From: Bradyrhizobium sp. ISRA464
Lineage (GTDB): Bacteria; Pseudomonadota; Alphaproteobacteria; Rhizobiales; Xanthobacteraceae
Length of the DNA: 64,000 bases
Direction: 5' to 3'
NCBI RefSeq assembly: GCF_029910095.1
Contig: NZ_CP094526.1
Coordinates: 7,564,001-7,628,000 of the forward strand
Below are positions 16,201-25,683 of this stretch, in pieces (position 1 is the first letter of the stretch; the number at the start of each line of letters is the position of its first letter). Under the pieces are notes generated by a model. It was not told the DNA's origin, did no database searches, and saw nothing but the letters and a program-made list of their open reading frames with translations. A program made the position numbers and the translations under genes.

Positions 16201-19102
16201 CGCGCTGTTCGACCAGTTCATAGCCTAGACGGCAGAATAGAAGTCCCGCCTGGTAGTCGCCGAATTTCGGTCCAGCAAGCCTACCAAGCACCGCATAGGC
16301 GTAGCACGAGCCGTCACAATTGCCGCCCTCGAGACTGAGATTGACTGCTCGACCGATGACCAGGGAAGCGAGGTTCGCATCCGTATGCCAGGCTGGCGGC
16401 CCGAGCTTCGTCAGGACATCGAGGGTCGCGAGCGATGCGGCATTTCTCATCAAAGGCAGATCAATGAGGCTTTCTATCGTGCGGGAGCCGAGTTGGGACC
16501 AGATCCGCTCATATTCGCGCCGGGCCTCGTCTTCCGTCGGGTGCGGCGACCACTCGATGCCTTGATGGCGGAGATAGTCGAGACCGACTGCGATCGCGCG
16601 GCTACCCTGATCCAGGGTCGTGTAGAGATCCACCTGCAGACACGTTACGCGGGCTCGTTCGATCGTCGTTGTGGCACGGGCCGACAGCAACGCCAGGCGC
16701 TGCTCGGCTTCCGCCAGTGCGCCCGTGAGGAACTCACATTCGGCCCGGTGCAGTTCCAGCTCAAAGATCAGGTGGTGCCGGCGTTCCCAAGAGTCCGCTG
16801 GCAGGAGTGCCGCGCCGGAGAGCAGATAGTTCAGCGCTGAAGCATAGGCTGTCGAGGTCTTGGCACGCCTACCTGCAATTAGATTCAACTCTGCGACCCG
16901 CTCAAGCTCGTCAAGTGACGTGACGAGATGCGAGCCGCGGTTGAGCTGATTGACGATTTCGAAGATCGCCTCTTCCAGCTTCGCTGCAGGGGTCTGCGCT
17001 GCGAGTAGCATCCCTATTCGAAGATGGGCTTCAGCACGCGATTCCTCCGGGATCAACGAGTAGGCGGCTTCCTGGACATGGTCGTGGAGAAACTTGTAGG
17101 AGTCCTGCGAACGAAAGATCAGCCCTGCTCGCACCGCTTCCCAAAGCTGGCCGTGCATCTCCTCCTCGGAGACCTGGTAAGCGATCCGCAACATGGTGAA
17201 CCCTGCGACGTTGCCCAGGCAGGCGAGCTTCTGCAACGCGTTCCGGGTTTCGGCGGACAGGCGGTTCAACTTCCCCACCATAAGGTCCAGCACATTGTCG
17301 GTGTAGCCTTTGGCGCGGATGCGATTCAGGTCCCAGCACCATCGCGCCTCACCATAATCGAAAGTGAGCAATGCTTCGTCGGCGAGCGCAGAAATGAACT
17401 GAATAGCGAAAAGGGGATTGCCGGTTGTCTTCTCGTGGATCAGCTGTGCCAGCGGCGCGATTCTCTCTGGTTCGCTGTGAACAGAATCCGCGATTAGTTG
17501 TCCCAAGTCTTCACAGGTCAGGGGTGTCAATAGGATGTCTTGCAATATCGCTCCAGCTAGGCGCATAGCTTTGAGCTTGCGCATCAGCGGGTGGATGGGA
17601 TCGACTTCGTTGTCGCGGTAAGCGCCAATCAACAGCAGGTTCTGCACACCCGGCCGGGTCAACAGATCCTCGAGCAAATCGAGCGTTGCTGCATCCAGCC
17701 ATTGGAGATCGTCGAGGAACAGGGCGAGCGGATGTTCCGGCCGCGCGAACACACTGATAAATCGCCGGAACACCAGCTGAAAGCGGCCCTGCGCATCCTT
17801 TGGCGGCAGCTCGGGGACCGGCGGCTGTTCGCCGATGATGTGTTTCATTTCCGGGACGAGATCAACAATGAGCCGACCGTTCGGTTCGAGCGCCTCGAGC
17901 AGCGCCTCCCGCCATTGCCGCAGCTCCGATTCGGTCTTGCTCAAAAGCGGTCGGATCAGGCTCTGAAAAGCCTGCGCAAGAGTGGCGTAGGGGATATCGC
18001 GCTTGTACTGGTCAAACTTGCCCGATGCAAAAAGACCGCGGGGCGGAACAAGTGGCTTATGAAGCTCGTTGACAACCGCGGACTTCCCGATGCCGGCGTA
18101 TCCGGAAACCAGCACCAACTCCGGCCTGCCGCCGGCGACGATACGGTCGAAAGAGGCAAGCAGGGTATCGATCTCGGCTGCCCGACCATACAGTTTCTCG
18201 GGGATCAGCAGCCGGTCCGGAGTGTCGTGTTCCCCGGGCGGGAATTCGTCGATATCGCCTCGGATATCCCATTCAGCAAGGCAGCGCCGTAGATCCCTCT
18301 CGGCGCCTACAGCCGTCTGGTAACGCTCCTCTGCGGTCTTGGCGAGCAGCTTCATGATGATCGCAGAGACGGAGCCTGGGAGGCTTTTTAATTGCTCGCT
18401 GGGCGGCGCCGGTGCTCTTGCAATATGGCAGTGCACCCATTCCATCGGATCGGCCGCCGTGAAGGGCAGAACGCCGGTGAGCATCTGATATAGCGTGACG
18501 CCGAGAGCGTAGAGATCGCTGCGGGCATCGACCGAGCGGTTCATCCGCCCGGTTTGTTCGGGTGCCATGTAGGCAAGCGTACCGGCGATGGTCTCGGGCG
18601 GCTCGGGCGCCTGCCGCTCGCGGGACAGGCGCGATGCGATGCCAAACCCGGTGAGCCGCACCTGTCCATCCGCGCGGTTCACCACAATATTAGCTGGCTT
18701 GATGTCTTTGTGGATGAGCCCGCACTGGTGAAGCTTGCCCAGAGCCGCGGTAACAGCGATGGCGAGGCGCAAGAAGCGCCCTATTTCCATGGGCCCACCG
18801 AGCAAGCGGTCGAGCGGCTCGCCGCCCATATCATCGAGCATGAGCACGGTCCGACCCGCGTCGCGCATAAGGGCGAGCGGCCGCGCCGCCCATGCCCTAT
18901 CGAGCTCATCTTTCAGCTCGTATTCGTGCGTGAGACGATCGAGCGTTGAGGGCGACGGGTGGTCGGCGGCGGGGACGACAAGCAGCACGGAGCGCCGGTT
19001 GCCATTGTCGTCCAGCCACCAGCCACGGCTGAACACGCACTCGCGGTCCTCCCACAATATCTGAGAGCTACCGTAGGTGACGTTCAGCGACTCCTGCACC
19101 AT
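13229..19102 (-). CDS. Ser/Thr kinase-AAA ATPase-GAF-PAS-histidine kinase hybrid sensor
   Basis: 1957-residue signalling protein. Order: protein-kinase domain (about 10-280; HKDIKPANIVV near 132), AAA-type ATPase (Walker A GYAGIGKSAVVNEL near 340, Walker B LALFLDDLQWLD near 464), a long helical TPR-like region (about 600-1230), GAF (about 1300-1465), two PAS domains (about 1477-1704), then HisKA (SLSHEILHPIA near 1741) and HATPase (LNLILNAAEAM, GTGMGLSICRSIV). It has no transmembrane segment, so it is cytoplasmic. The kinase DFG triplet reads GFG (RLTGFGIASR), so the metal-binding Asp is missing and Ser/Thr kinase activity is doubtful. The histidine kinase end looks intact. Nearby response regulators are probable targets. 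Confidence 0.93.
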   Translation of the reverse strand: MVQESLNVTYGSSQILWEDRECVFSRGWWLDDNGNRRSVLLVVPAADHPSPSTLDRLTHEYELKDELDRAWAARPLALMRDAGRTVLMLDDMGGEPLDRLLGGPMEIGRFLRLAIAVTAALGKLHQCGLIHKDIKPANIVVNRADGQVRLTGFGIASRLSRERQAPEPPETIAGTLAYMAPEQTGRMNRSVDARSDLYALGVTLYQMLTGVLPFTAADPMEWVHCHIARAPAPPSEQLKSLPGSVSAIIMKLLAKTAEERYQTAVGAERDLRRCLAEWDIRGDIDEFPPGEHDTPDRLLIPEKLYGRAAEIDTLLASFDRIVAGGRPELVLVSGYAGIGKSAVVNELHKPLVPPRGLFASGKFDQYKRDIPYATLAQAFQSLIRPLLSKTESELRQWREALLEALEPNGRLIVDLVPEMKHIIGEQPPVPELPPKDAQGRFQLVFRRFISVFARPEHPLALFLDDLQWLDAATLDLLEDLLTRPGVQNLLLIGAYRDNEVDPIHPLMRKLKAMRLAGAILQDILLTPLTCEDLGQLIADSVHSEPERIAPLAQLIHEKTTGNPLFAIQFISALADEALLTFDYGEARWCWDLNRIRAKGYTDNVLDLMVGKLNRLSAETRNALQKLACLGNVAGFTMLRIAYQVSEEEMHGQLWEAVRAGLIFRSQDSYKFLHDHVQEAAYSLIPEESRAEAHLRIGMLLAAQTPAAKLEEAIFEIVNQLNRGSHLVTSLDELERVAELNLIAGRRAKTSTAYASALNYLLSGAALLPADSWERRHHLIFELELHRAECEFLTGALAEAEQRLALLSARATTTIERARVTCLQVDLYTTLDQGSRAIAVGLDYLRHQGIEWSPHPTEDEARREYERIWSQLGSRTIESLIDLPLMRNAASLATLDVLTKLGPPAWHTDANLASLVIGRAVNLSLEGGNCDGSCYAYAVLGRLAGPKFGDYQAGLLFCRLGYELVEQRGLKRFQARIYLNFGSLVTPWTRHVREGRDLLRRAFETANQIGDLTFAAYCCSHLNTNLLAAGDSLDEVQGEAERGLAFAQKMRFGLLIDSIVGQLALIRTLRGLTPIFGRFDDEQFDELLLEARFCRNPDLTLAAGWYWVRKLQARFFAGDYASAIEASSRAQRLLWTSPSMFETAEYHFYSALSRAASCESAAASQQHVDALTAHHRQLEVWAQACPDNFENRAALVAAEIARIEGRALDAEHLYEQAIHSAHAHGFVHNEALANEVAARFYAARGFKKIAHAYLQHARHAYIRWGAFGKVRQLDEFYPHLREERPIAGPTHTIGAPVEQLDLATVIKVSQVVSGEIVLERLIDTLMRTSIEHAGAARGLLILAVNDGYQIEAEVITGNNTVTVGQRHATATSADLPESILHYVIRTKETVLLQDAAAANPFSADKYIHQHGARSILCLPLLKQSSLAGVLYLENNLAAHVFTPDRVAVLKVLASQAAISLENSRLYREVADREAKIRRLVDANIIGILIADREGRVLEANDAFLRILGYSREDFVSGRVRWTELSPPEWRERDRLTLAELNSTGIVQPFEKEYIRKDGSRVPVLIGAALFKEGGDEGLAFVLDLTERKRVEEALGQAQRLTRTGNWIYNAKTMQYLYWSDESYRIWAFDPLHGLPSRESMWQRIHPEDRDRVWRAVQEAVHQKRDFVAEFRLLLPDGTIKWVEGTSYHVFSPGGTLAEVITTTVDVTERKRAHDEREKLRQLELEFAHMNRVSMMGELAASLSHEILHPIATARNNARAGIRFLEMKPPNLDEAKEALGCVVRDADRARDIVGRIRDHIKKAPPRKERFDLNAAINEVLVLAQSVTHRNEVSVRTRLADGLLPVLGDRIQVQQVLLNLILNAAEAMSSVEEGARELLISTEQDRTGALVTIRDSGPGIEAQHLDRIFEAFYTTKSSGTGMGLSICRSIVHAHGGKLWAETNEPRGAVFQFTLPADNDS

Positions 19103-19296
19103 CTGTCAGACTCCGGCGCCGGGCGTCGGCTTGAAGTCCGCTGATGAAGCTCTTCGCCACACGCGCGGCCTTACTCCAGCCTAGAGAAATCGTACTCCAT
19201 CACCCGGGAAATGCCAGTCGCCCTCCGTCTTGCCGGGTGCCCCGGACCGGATCCTCTTTCGCTTAGCAGCAATTTGGGGCGATTTGCGGCTTTACT

Positions 19297-19372
19297 CGCT
19301 ACGGCGGCCGGCGCTCGACGCGAAGTTCCGATAACGGTCCGCTATCAATTCCATCGCTAGAGCTGATCTAGG
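19297..19372 (+). promoter_or_regulatory. Recurring upstream element, diverged copy R7
   Basis: Plus-strand ATAACGGTCCGCTATC followed by AATTCCATCGCTAGAGC and TGATCT aligns without gaps to the R2 core, matching at about three quarters of positions. The upstream CTCGCTACGGC also matches R1-R3. It points rightward, toward the small Cys-rich ORF at 19671, about 300 bp away, and away from the hybrid kinase. Confidence 0.4.
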
Positions 19373-19670
19373 CAAATCGACAACCCTTCCACGGCCTCGA
19401 ACGAGAGCCGGCCGAAGAGGTGTGGCACGCGTTCAGCGCGAAGGGTGAGAGCCTGATTGCGGAGCCGGCCGGCATGGCTTGTGATCGAGGCTTCCGCCCG
19501 AGAAAAGCAGGTGCAGGATCGCAGCGGGCGAACGCTCGGACTCGTCCGAGCCTTCGTATCATCGTCTGCCCCCTTGCGGATGCCGAAGCTCAACCTGCGC
19601 ACAATTGAGCCGTTGATGACAGTCCCCTTCGCCTTAGTAAATCCGAAATTGACACAGGCAGGAGACGGCA

Positions 19671-20093
19671 ATGCCCTGCCTTTTGCAGAGTCACGGGCCT
19701 GACAAGGCCATACGATGCGCGCTCTGTGAAGGCAAGTTTGGTCTCGTCCGGCATTATTCGTGGCCAACGTCGCTTTGCTCCAGGAAGTGTGTCGTCAACG
19801 CGCACCGCCAATGGGACCACAATTGGATGGACAGGTTCCAAATAGCTTTCGCGCCAGTCGTCCGAAAACCGTGCGACGGCACGACGCTTCAGGTCTCACA
19901 AGAAGGCAAGGAATATTTGAAGACAGCGCAGACTTTGCGTCGCGTTGCCAAAGCCTCGACGGGCCAGTCGATGGCGGTCCAGCTTACGTCTTTTGCCGAC
20001 GACAACGAGCGGCGAGCCGAGAAGGCTTCGCTCGAGGGTGCGAGGCATTGGCGATCCGCCGCTCGCACTGAATACGAGGCATACATGAGCTGA
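19671..20093 (+). CDS. Small Cys-rich hypothetical protein
   Basis: 140-residue frame with a good ribosome-binding site (AGGAG, 7 bp before ATG). The first 55 residues contain CALCEGKFGLVRHYSW and SLCSRKCV, a CxxC plus CxxxC pattern that could bind zinc, and resemble small uncharacterised proteins I associate with Bradyrhizobium. The second half (TLRRVAKASTGQSMAV onward) does not look like that family and may be read-through into non-coding DNA after a lost stop. Function unknown. Confidence 0.5.
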   Translation: MPCLLQSHGPDKAIRCALCEGKFGLVRHYSWPTSLCSRKCVVNAHRQWDHNWMDRFQIAFAPVVRKPCDGTTLQVSQEGKEYLKTAQTLRRVAKASTGQSMAVQLTSFADDNERRAEKASLEGARHWRSAARTEYEAYMS

Positions 20094-20463
20094 TGGGCGG
20101 CTTCCCTCAGCATGCATCGGGCCGATCAGAGATCGACCATCAACTCGAGACGACTTCTTCGGATTAACTGGTGCAGCGTCGGCTGGGTCCGGCGGCATTC
20201 CGCGGCCTTTCGTCTCCGTCATGCTAAAGCGGCTACTAGCTGAAACTGCAGTCGACCGCGTCCGCTGTGACTGGGTGTGGCCGTCACTGGAAGGGCCGCG
20301 TCGACGGCCCCTCCGGCTGCATCCGAATCCGTCACTCGCCTTTTCTAATCCAAGGCTTATGTGGCGCAACTACAGCCGTATCCCGAACAACCCACGTACA
20401 ATAGACGTTAGATCGACGGAAATGTAGGTCTCCTCGCAACGACTCGCGTTCTGGGGTCTGCTC
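20094..20463. other. Intergenic stretch with no supported gene
   Basis: Several short frames occur on both strands, but none has a convincing start, family resemblance or length. I see no repeat or strong hairpin. Confidence 0.4.
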
Positions 20464-20763
20464 ATGAGGAGAATCACTATTCTCATCGCTTCCGCTCTGA
20501 TCAATGCATCCACAATTCCCGGGCTTGCGACGGAGTCCGGGTTAAACAAGGATGCTAACGCCGCTCGCGCGGTTTCGGCGACTGTACACAGCAAGCCCGA
20601 TAGTGCGGCCGACAACGAGAAGACTTGTCGCGCCCTCGCCGCCCATGAGTCCGTGATGCGGCGGGACGCTGCCGGTCGCGTCGACGGCGCGCGGGTGTTA
20701 ACTGCGCTCGATTCCGTGATTGACGCTTTCAAAGGCCTGTTGGCGACGAAATGCGGCAGCTGA
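20464..20763 (+). CDS. Small predicted secreted protein, unknown
   Basis: 99-residue protein with a plausible signal peptide (MRRITILIASALINAS to GLATES). The mature part is helical and charged with two cysteines (KTCRAL and ATKCGS), one near each end, which could form a disulfide. A GAGGAG-like stretch overlaps the start (CATGAGGAGAATC). It has no recognisable family. Neighbours on both sides are non-coding or on the other strand, so it appears monocistronic. Confidence 0.5.
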   Translation: MRRITILIASALINASTIPGLATESGLNKDANAARAVSATVHSKPDSAADNEKTCRALAAHESVMRRDAAGRVDGARVLTALDSVIDAFKGLLATKCGS

Positions 20764-21253
20764 CGTCACTATTCCCTGACAATGCGCGGGGTCGGAAGAT
20801 GATCATCTTCCCATTCATAATCACCCGGGTGTGGCTTCAGATCGTAACCACGAAAGGCGTCACCGCTCCGATACCCTGGTCGTCCGGTCGCGGACAGCTC
20901 CGACGCTAACGGCCTCGCTGGTTTCCGTCGGCCACCACGAAGAAGATTTCCGTGGATTGCCGCGGCGCGTCGGTGGGCGACCTCGTTAGGACGCGTGATC
21001 ATGCGATCCGCGTCGTTCCGACTGGCGGCTGATCTTGTCGATCTTTGAAGAATGCCCAGACGTCGGGGAACACAAAGCCCGCATACGCATCGCCTCTCTT
21101 GGCCCGCAGCTCGCGACGGGTCTTCCGGAGGTGGTCAGCCGAGCGAGCCCCGAAAGATGCGCGGCGTCGGCGACGCCGAGACACGCGTTCCGCACTCCTC
21201 AAACTCGACGGAGATAGTGTTCAGTCTTCGTCGCGCATCAATATCACTGCATC
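20764..21253. other. Gap downstream of the RND operon
   Basis: Contains a 77-codon leftward frame (20769-21002) ending DYEWEDDHLPTPRIVRE, which has protein-like composition at its C-terminus but no family match or clear start. The rest (21003-21253) carries only short overlapping frames. No terminator with a clear T-tract was seen after the RND gene. Confidence 0.3.
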
Positions 21254-24200
21254 TCACCCAGCCGCCGCCGCGGTCGCATGGGTCGGCTTGCCCTCGTTCT
21301 TGCCTTCCGCGAGGTTCCGCACCACCATGTAGAAGATCGGCGTGAAGATCAGGCCGAACAGGGTGACGCCGATCATGCCGAAGAACACGGCGACGCCGAC
21401 CGCCTGGCGCATCTCCGAGCCGGAACCGGCCGACACCACCAGCGGCAGTACGCCGAGGATGAAGGCGAACGACGTCATCAGGATCGGCCGCAGCCGGAGC
21501 CGGCAGGCCTCGATTACCGCGTCGAGCCGCGGCCTGCCCTCCAGCTCGATATCGCGCGCGAACTCGACGATCAGGATCGCATTCTTGGCGGCAAGTCCGA
21601 CCAGCACCACGAAGCCGATCTGGGTCAGGATGTTGATGTCCTGGCCCATCAGGCGCACCCCGACCGTGGCCGCCAACAGGCACATCGGCACGATCAGGAT
21701 CACCGCGAACGGCAGCGTCCAGCTGCCATACTGCGCCGCCAGCACCAGATAGACGAACAGCACGCAGATCGGGAATACATAGAGGCCAGCATTGCCACCA
21801 GTCACCTGTTGATAGGACAGATCGGTCCATTCAAGGGAAAAGCCGCTCGGCAATGTTTTATCGGCTAATTGTTTGATAGAGCTGAGCGCCGTCGCCGAAC
21901 TCACGCCCGGCGCCGGTTCACCCTGTACCTCGGACGCCGAGTAGAGATTGTAGCGCGCCACACGATCGGGTCCCGAGACGTCCTTGAAGTCGACGACGCT
22001 GCCGAGCATCACCATGTCGCCGGCCGCGTTGCGGGTCCGCAACCGCGCGAGATCGGAGGCCTCCTTGCGGAACGGGAGATCGGCCTGCGCGGTGACGTGA
22101 TAGGTGCGTCCGAACAGGTTAAAGTCGTTGACATAGGTCGAGCCGAAATAAGTCTGGATCGTGTCGTTGATGCGGGCAATCGGCACTCCGAGCTTTTGCG
22201 CCTTGACGCGATCGATATCGACGAACAGCTGCGGCGTATTCGCCGTGAAAGGCGAGAACACAGAAGTCAGGTTTGGCGACTTCCGCGCGGCGGCGACGAA
22301 CTCGTCGGTCACGGCTGCGAGCAGCCCGGGACCGCGGCCTTGTCGATCCTGGATGCGGATGGCGAAACCGCCGCCGGTCCCGATGCCCGGCACCGCTGGC
22401 GGTGGAATCACGATGATGAATGCGCCCTGGATCGCCGATAGGCGCTTGCGTAGATCGGCCGTGATCGCGTTGGCCGTCAGTCCCTTCTTTTGCCGTGCTT
22501 CCGGCTCGTCGAAGACCGGGAACAACGCCGCGGCATTACCGGCCTGGGTGCGCGTCGCACCGGAAAAGCCGCTGAACGCTCCAACGCGGACGATGCCTGG
22601 TGTATCCAACGCAATCCGCTCGATTTGGCGCACCACCGCTGCGGTCCGCGCGAGAGACGCCGCCCCCGGCAATTGCACCGAGATGATAAGGTAGCCGCGG
22701 TCCTGCGCTGGGATGAAGCCCTGCGGCGTGGTGGCGAGCAACCATCCGGCGCTGCCGATCAGCGCGAGGTAAATTGCGATCATCACCACTGTGTGCCGTA
22801 TCACGAACGCAGCGGCGGCCGCGTAGCCGCGTGCCAAGTAGTCGAAGATGCGGTTGAACAAGGCCGTGAAGCTCTCCCAGCCCCGCGCCAGGATGCTCCA
22901 GCGCGTCGCCGGGCGCTTCTCCTCGTGCGGCACCAGGATCTGCGAGGCCAACGCCGGCGACAGTGTCAACGAGCAGAAGCAGGAGATCGCGGTCGCAACC
23001 GCAATCGTGACCGCGAATTGCTGGAAGAATTGGCCAGAGATACCGCCCAAGAAGGCCGTCGGCACGAACACCGCGCTGAGAACCAGCGCGATCGAGACTA
23101 GAGCGCCACCAACTTCTTCCATGGTCTTAAGCGCCGCGTCACGGCGGCTCAAGCCATGTTCGAGATGGCGCTCGACATTTTCGACCACCACGATGGCGTC
23201 GTCAACCACGATGCCGACCGCGAGCACGAGGCCGAACAGTGTGAGGTTGTTGATGCCGAAGCCGAGCGCCGCCATTGCCGCAAAGGTGCCGACCAGCGAC
23301 ACCGGGATCGCGATGATTGGGATGATCGCAGGTCTCCACCCCTGCAAAAAGACCAGAACTACGATGACGACTAGCGCCATGGCCTCGTAGACCGTCTTAA
23401 TCAGTTCATGGACCGATTGGGCGATAAATTCGGTGGGGTTGTAGCCGATATTGTAGTCGAGCCCCTTCGGAAAACTCTCTTTCAGCTTCGCCATGGTGGT
23501 GGAGATCGCCTTCGCCGTGGCAAGCGCGTTCGATCCGGGCCGTTGCGTCACCACCATGGCAACTGCCGACTTTCGGAGTATGCGGCTGCTGGTAGCGTAG
23601 GACAACGCACCGAGTTCGACCCGGGCGACGTCGCGCAGCCGGACGGTACGGCCGTCGGAGCCGGCCTTCACCACGATGTCCTCGAACTGCCTGATATCTT
23701 TGAGGCGGCCAGTGAAGACGAGGTTCGGCTGGAACGCGCGATCGGCGATCGGCGGCTCCGCGATCTGTCCGCCGGCGATCTGCAGGTTCTGGGCGCGGAT
23801 CGCAGCCAGCACCTCACCCGATGTAAGACCAACATCAGCTATTCGGTCGGGATCGAGCCACAGCCGCATCGAGTAGTCGCGGGCGCCGAACATCTGGATG
23901 TCACCGACGCCATCGAGCCGCAACAGTTGGTCGCGCACCTGCAACAACGCATAATTCGAGATATAAAGCTGATCGAACGTATCGTCGGGCGACAGCACGA
24001 ACACAGCCATCAGGATATCGGGCGAGTTCTTGCGGGTGACGACGCCATTGCGCTGCACCTCTTCGGGCAGCCGCGGCTGCGCGATCGCGACGCGGTTCTG
24101 CACCAGCACCTGGGCCTTGTCGAGGTCGGTGCCGAGCTTGAAGGTGACGGTGATGGTCAGCTGGCCGTTCGAGGTCGCCTGGCTGTAGAGATACAGCATG

Positions 24201-24427
24201 TCCTCGACGCCGTTGATCTCCTGCTCGATCGGCGCTGCGACAGTGTCGGACACGGTCTGCGCCGAGGCGCCCGGATACTGCGTCGTGACGGTGACGGTCG
24301 GCGGCACGACCTGCGGATATTCCGAGACCGGCAGCGTCTGATAGGCGATCGCGCCGACAATCAGCAGTACGATCGACAGCACCATCGCGAGGATGGGCTG
24401 GTTGATGGAGAGCCGTCCGAGATTCAT
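21254..24427 (-). CDS. RND-family (HAE1) multidrug efflux inner-membrane transporter
   Basis: 1057-residue AcrB/MexF-like proton-driven pump. Features include the first helix (QPILAMVLSIVLLIVGA), the porter-domain motif VTVTTQYPGASAQTV, the paired acidic residues of helix 4 in GIVVDDAIVVVENVERHLE (near 406), and the second set of helices ending FGLIFTPIFYMVVRNL. Length and domain order are complete. Its start overlaps the end of the membrane-fusion gene by 4 bp, so they are co-translated. No outer-membrane TolC-type gene follows, so an exporter channel must come from elsewhere. Drugs, solvents or toxic organics are plausible substrates. Confidence 0.95.
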   Translation of the reverse strand: MNLGRLSINQPILAMVLSIVLLIVGAIAYQTLPVSEYPQVVPPTVTVTTQYPGASAQTVSDTVAAPIEQEINGVEDMLYLYSQATSNGQLTITVTFKLGTDLDKAQVLVQNRVAIAQPRLPEEVQRNGVVTRKNSPDILMAVFVLSPDDTFDQLYISNYALLQVRDQLLRLDGVGDIQMFGARDYSMRLWLDPDRIADVGLTSGEVLAAIRAQNLQIAGGQIAEPPIADRAFQPNLVFTGRLKDIRQFEDIVVKAGSDGRTVRLRDVARVELGALSYATSSRILRKSAVAMVVTQRPGSNALATAKAISTTMAKLKESFPKGLDYNIGYNPTEFIAQSVHELIKTVYEAMALVVIVVLVFLQGWRPAIIPIIAIPVSLVGTFAAMAALGFGINNLTLFGLVLAVGIVVDDAIVVVENVERHLEHGLSRRDAALKTMEEVGGALVSIALVLSAVFVPTAFLGGISGQFFQQFAVTIAVATAISCFCSLTLSPALASQILVPHEEKRPATRWSILARGWESFTALFNRIFDYLARGYAAAAAFVIRHTVVMIAIYLALIGSAGWLLATTPQGFIPAQDRGYLIISVQLPGAASLARTAAVVRQIERIALDTPGIVRVGAFSGFSGATRTQAGNAAALFPVFDEPEARQKKGLTANAITADLRKRLSAIQGAFIIVIPPPAVPGIGTGGGFAIRIQDRQGRGPGLLAAVTDEFVAAARKSPNLTSVFSPFTANTPQLFVDIDRVKAQKLGVPIARINDTIQTYFGSTYVNDFNLFGRTYHVTAQADLPFRKEASDLARLRTRNAAGDMVMLGSVVDFKDVSGPDRVARYNLYSASEVQGEPAPGVSSATALSSIKQLADKTLPSGFSLEWTDLSYQQVTGGNAGLYVFPICVLFVYLVLAAQYGSWTLPFAVILIVPMCLLAATVGVRLMGQDINILTQIGFVVLVGLAAKNAILIVEFARDIELEGRPRLDAVIEACRLRLRPILMTSFAFILGVLPLVVSAGSGSEMRQAVGVAVFFGMIGVTLFGLIFTPIFYMVVRNLAEGKNEGKPTHATAAAAG

Positions 24428-25683
24428 GGCTTCGCACCTGCCGCCGGCTTGGCATCTGCCGCGGGCTTGTCGCCTTGCGGGGCTTTGGCCATCTGCGGCG
24501 TCACCTTGGCGCCGACGCGGGCGCGTTGCAGCCCGTCGACGATGACATGGTCCTCCGCCTTGAGGCCTTCGCGGATCACGCGCAGGCCTTCATCGAGCGG
24601 ACCAAGCGTGACCGGCCGCGCTTCCACCGTGTTGTCGTCCTTGACCACGAACACGATCTTGCGCGACTGGTCGGTGGCGATGGCGGTGTCCGGGATCAGC
24701 AGCGCCTCATACGGCGAGGAGCCGATGATGCGGACGCGGCCGAACTGGCCGGGCAGGATCGACAGGTCATGATTCGGGATCACCGCGCGGCTGCGCAGCG
24801 TCGCGGTTGAGACGTCGAGGCGGTTGTCGAGGAAGTCCATCTTGCCTTCATGCGAGGGCTTGGTCTCGCCGGTCAGCGTCACCTGCACCGGGTTCGGCGT
24901 TTCGCGCGAGCTCGGCCGCTTGCCTTCGAACCACAGCTTGCTGTTGCGCTGGTAGGTCGCCTCGTCGACGTCGAAATAGATGTAGATCGGATCGAGCGAC
25001 ACGATCGAGGTGAGCAGCGTCGCGCCGCCCTCGCTGCCCTGCACGAGATTGCCCGGCGTGACCAGATGCCGGCTGACGCGGCCGGTGATCGGCGCCAGCA
25101 CGTGGCTGAATTCGACGTTGAGCTGCGCCGCCTTCAGCACACCCTCGGCCTGCGTCTCGGCCGCATGAGCCGCCTGCAAAGCCTGACGGCGCTGATCGAC
25201 GACCTGTTCGGAAACTGCGCTGGTCTGGACCAGGGTCAAACCACGGTCGAGTTCACGCTTGGCAAGCTCTGCCTTGGCCTGCGCGTCGTCGAGTTGGCCT
25301 TGGGCCTGCAGCGCCACCGCCTCGAACGGGCGCGGATCGATGACATAGAGCAGATCGCCGGCATGGACGATCGCACCGTCCTTGAACGCGACGCTATTAA
25401 TGTAGCCACCCACGCGGGCGCGGACCTGGACCTCCTCGATCGCCTCGAAGCGGCCGGTGAACTCGTCCCAGTCGGTAACTGTACGCTCGACCGGTTGTGC
25501 GACTGTCACCGGCGGCGGCGGAGGCGCGGCCGCCTGCGATCGCGCCTTCTCATCACAGCCAGCGAGCGCCAGCGCGAACAGCATACCGATCGGTGCGCGG
25601 CCACATCGTCGAAGGCAACGAAACGAACCGCGATCGAGCGGGGTCGCCGAAGCCGGATGCTCCGTTCTGTCAGTCGTACTCAC
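24424..25683 (-). CDS. RND membrane-fusion (periplasmic adaptor) lipoprotein
   Basis: 419-residue AcrA/MexE-like adaptor. A lipobox (LALALAGC) near residue 43 follows a long basic N-terminus, so it is probably lipid-anchored. The lipoyl half-motifs (VRARVGGYINSVAFKDG and SHVLAPITGRVSRHLV) flank a coiled-coil hairpin rich in Ala, Gln and Glu; beta-barrel and membrane-proximal domains follow. The C-terminus ends in a low-complexity Ala/Lys/Pro tail (KPAADAKPAAGAKP). First gene of the RND operon, overlapping the pump gene by 4 bp. Element R3 lies about 430 bp upstream. Confidence 0.94.
   Translation of the reverse strand: MSTTDRTEHPASATPLDRGSFRCLRRCGRAPIGMLFALALAGCDEKARSQAAAPPPPPVTVAQPVERTVTDWDEFTGRFEAIEEVQVRARVGGYINSVAFKDGAIVHAGDLLYVIDPRPFEAVALQAQGQLDDAQAKAELAKRELDRGLTLVQTSAVSEQVVDQRRQALQAAHAAETQAEGVLKAAQLNVEFSHVLAPITGRVSRHLVTPGNLVQGSEGGATLLTSIVSLDPIYIYFDVDEATYQRNSKLWFEGKRPSSRETPNPVQVTLTGETKPSHEGKMDFLDNRLDVSTATLRSRAVIPNHDLSILPGQFGRVRIIGSSPYEALLIPDTAIATDQSRKIVFVVKDDNTVEARPVTLGPLDEGLRVIREGLKAEDHVIVDGLQRARVGAKVTPQMAKAPQGDKPAADAKPAAGAKP

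Noticed and set aside
23408..24772. 454-codon rightward frame across the RND pump and adaptor genes
   Set aside because: Antisense shadow of two clearly conserved genes. Rich in Arg, His and Gln, with no family resemblance.
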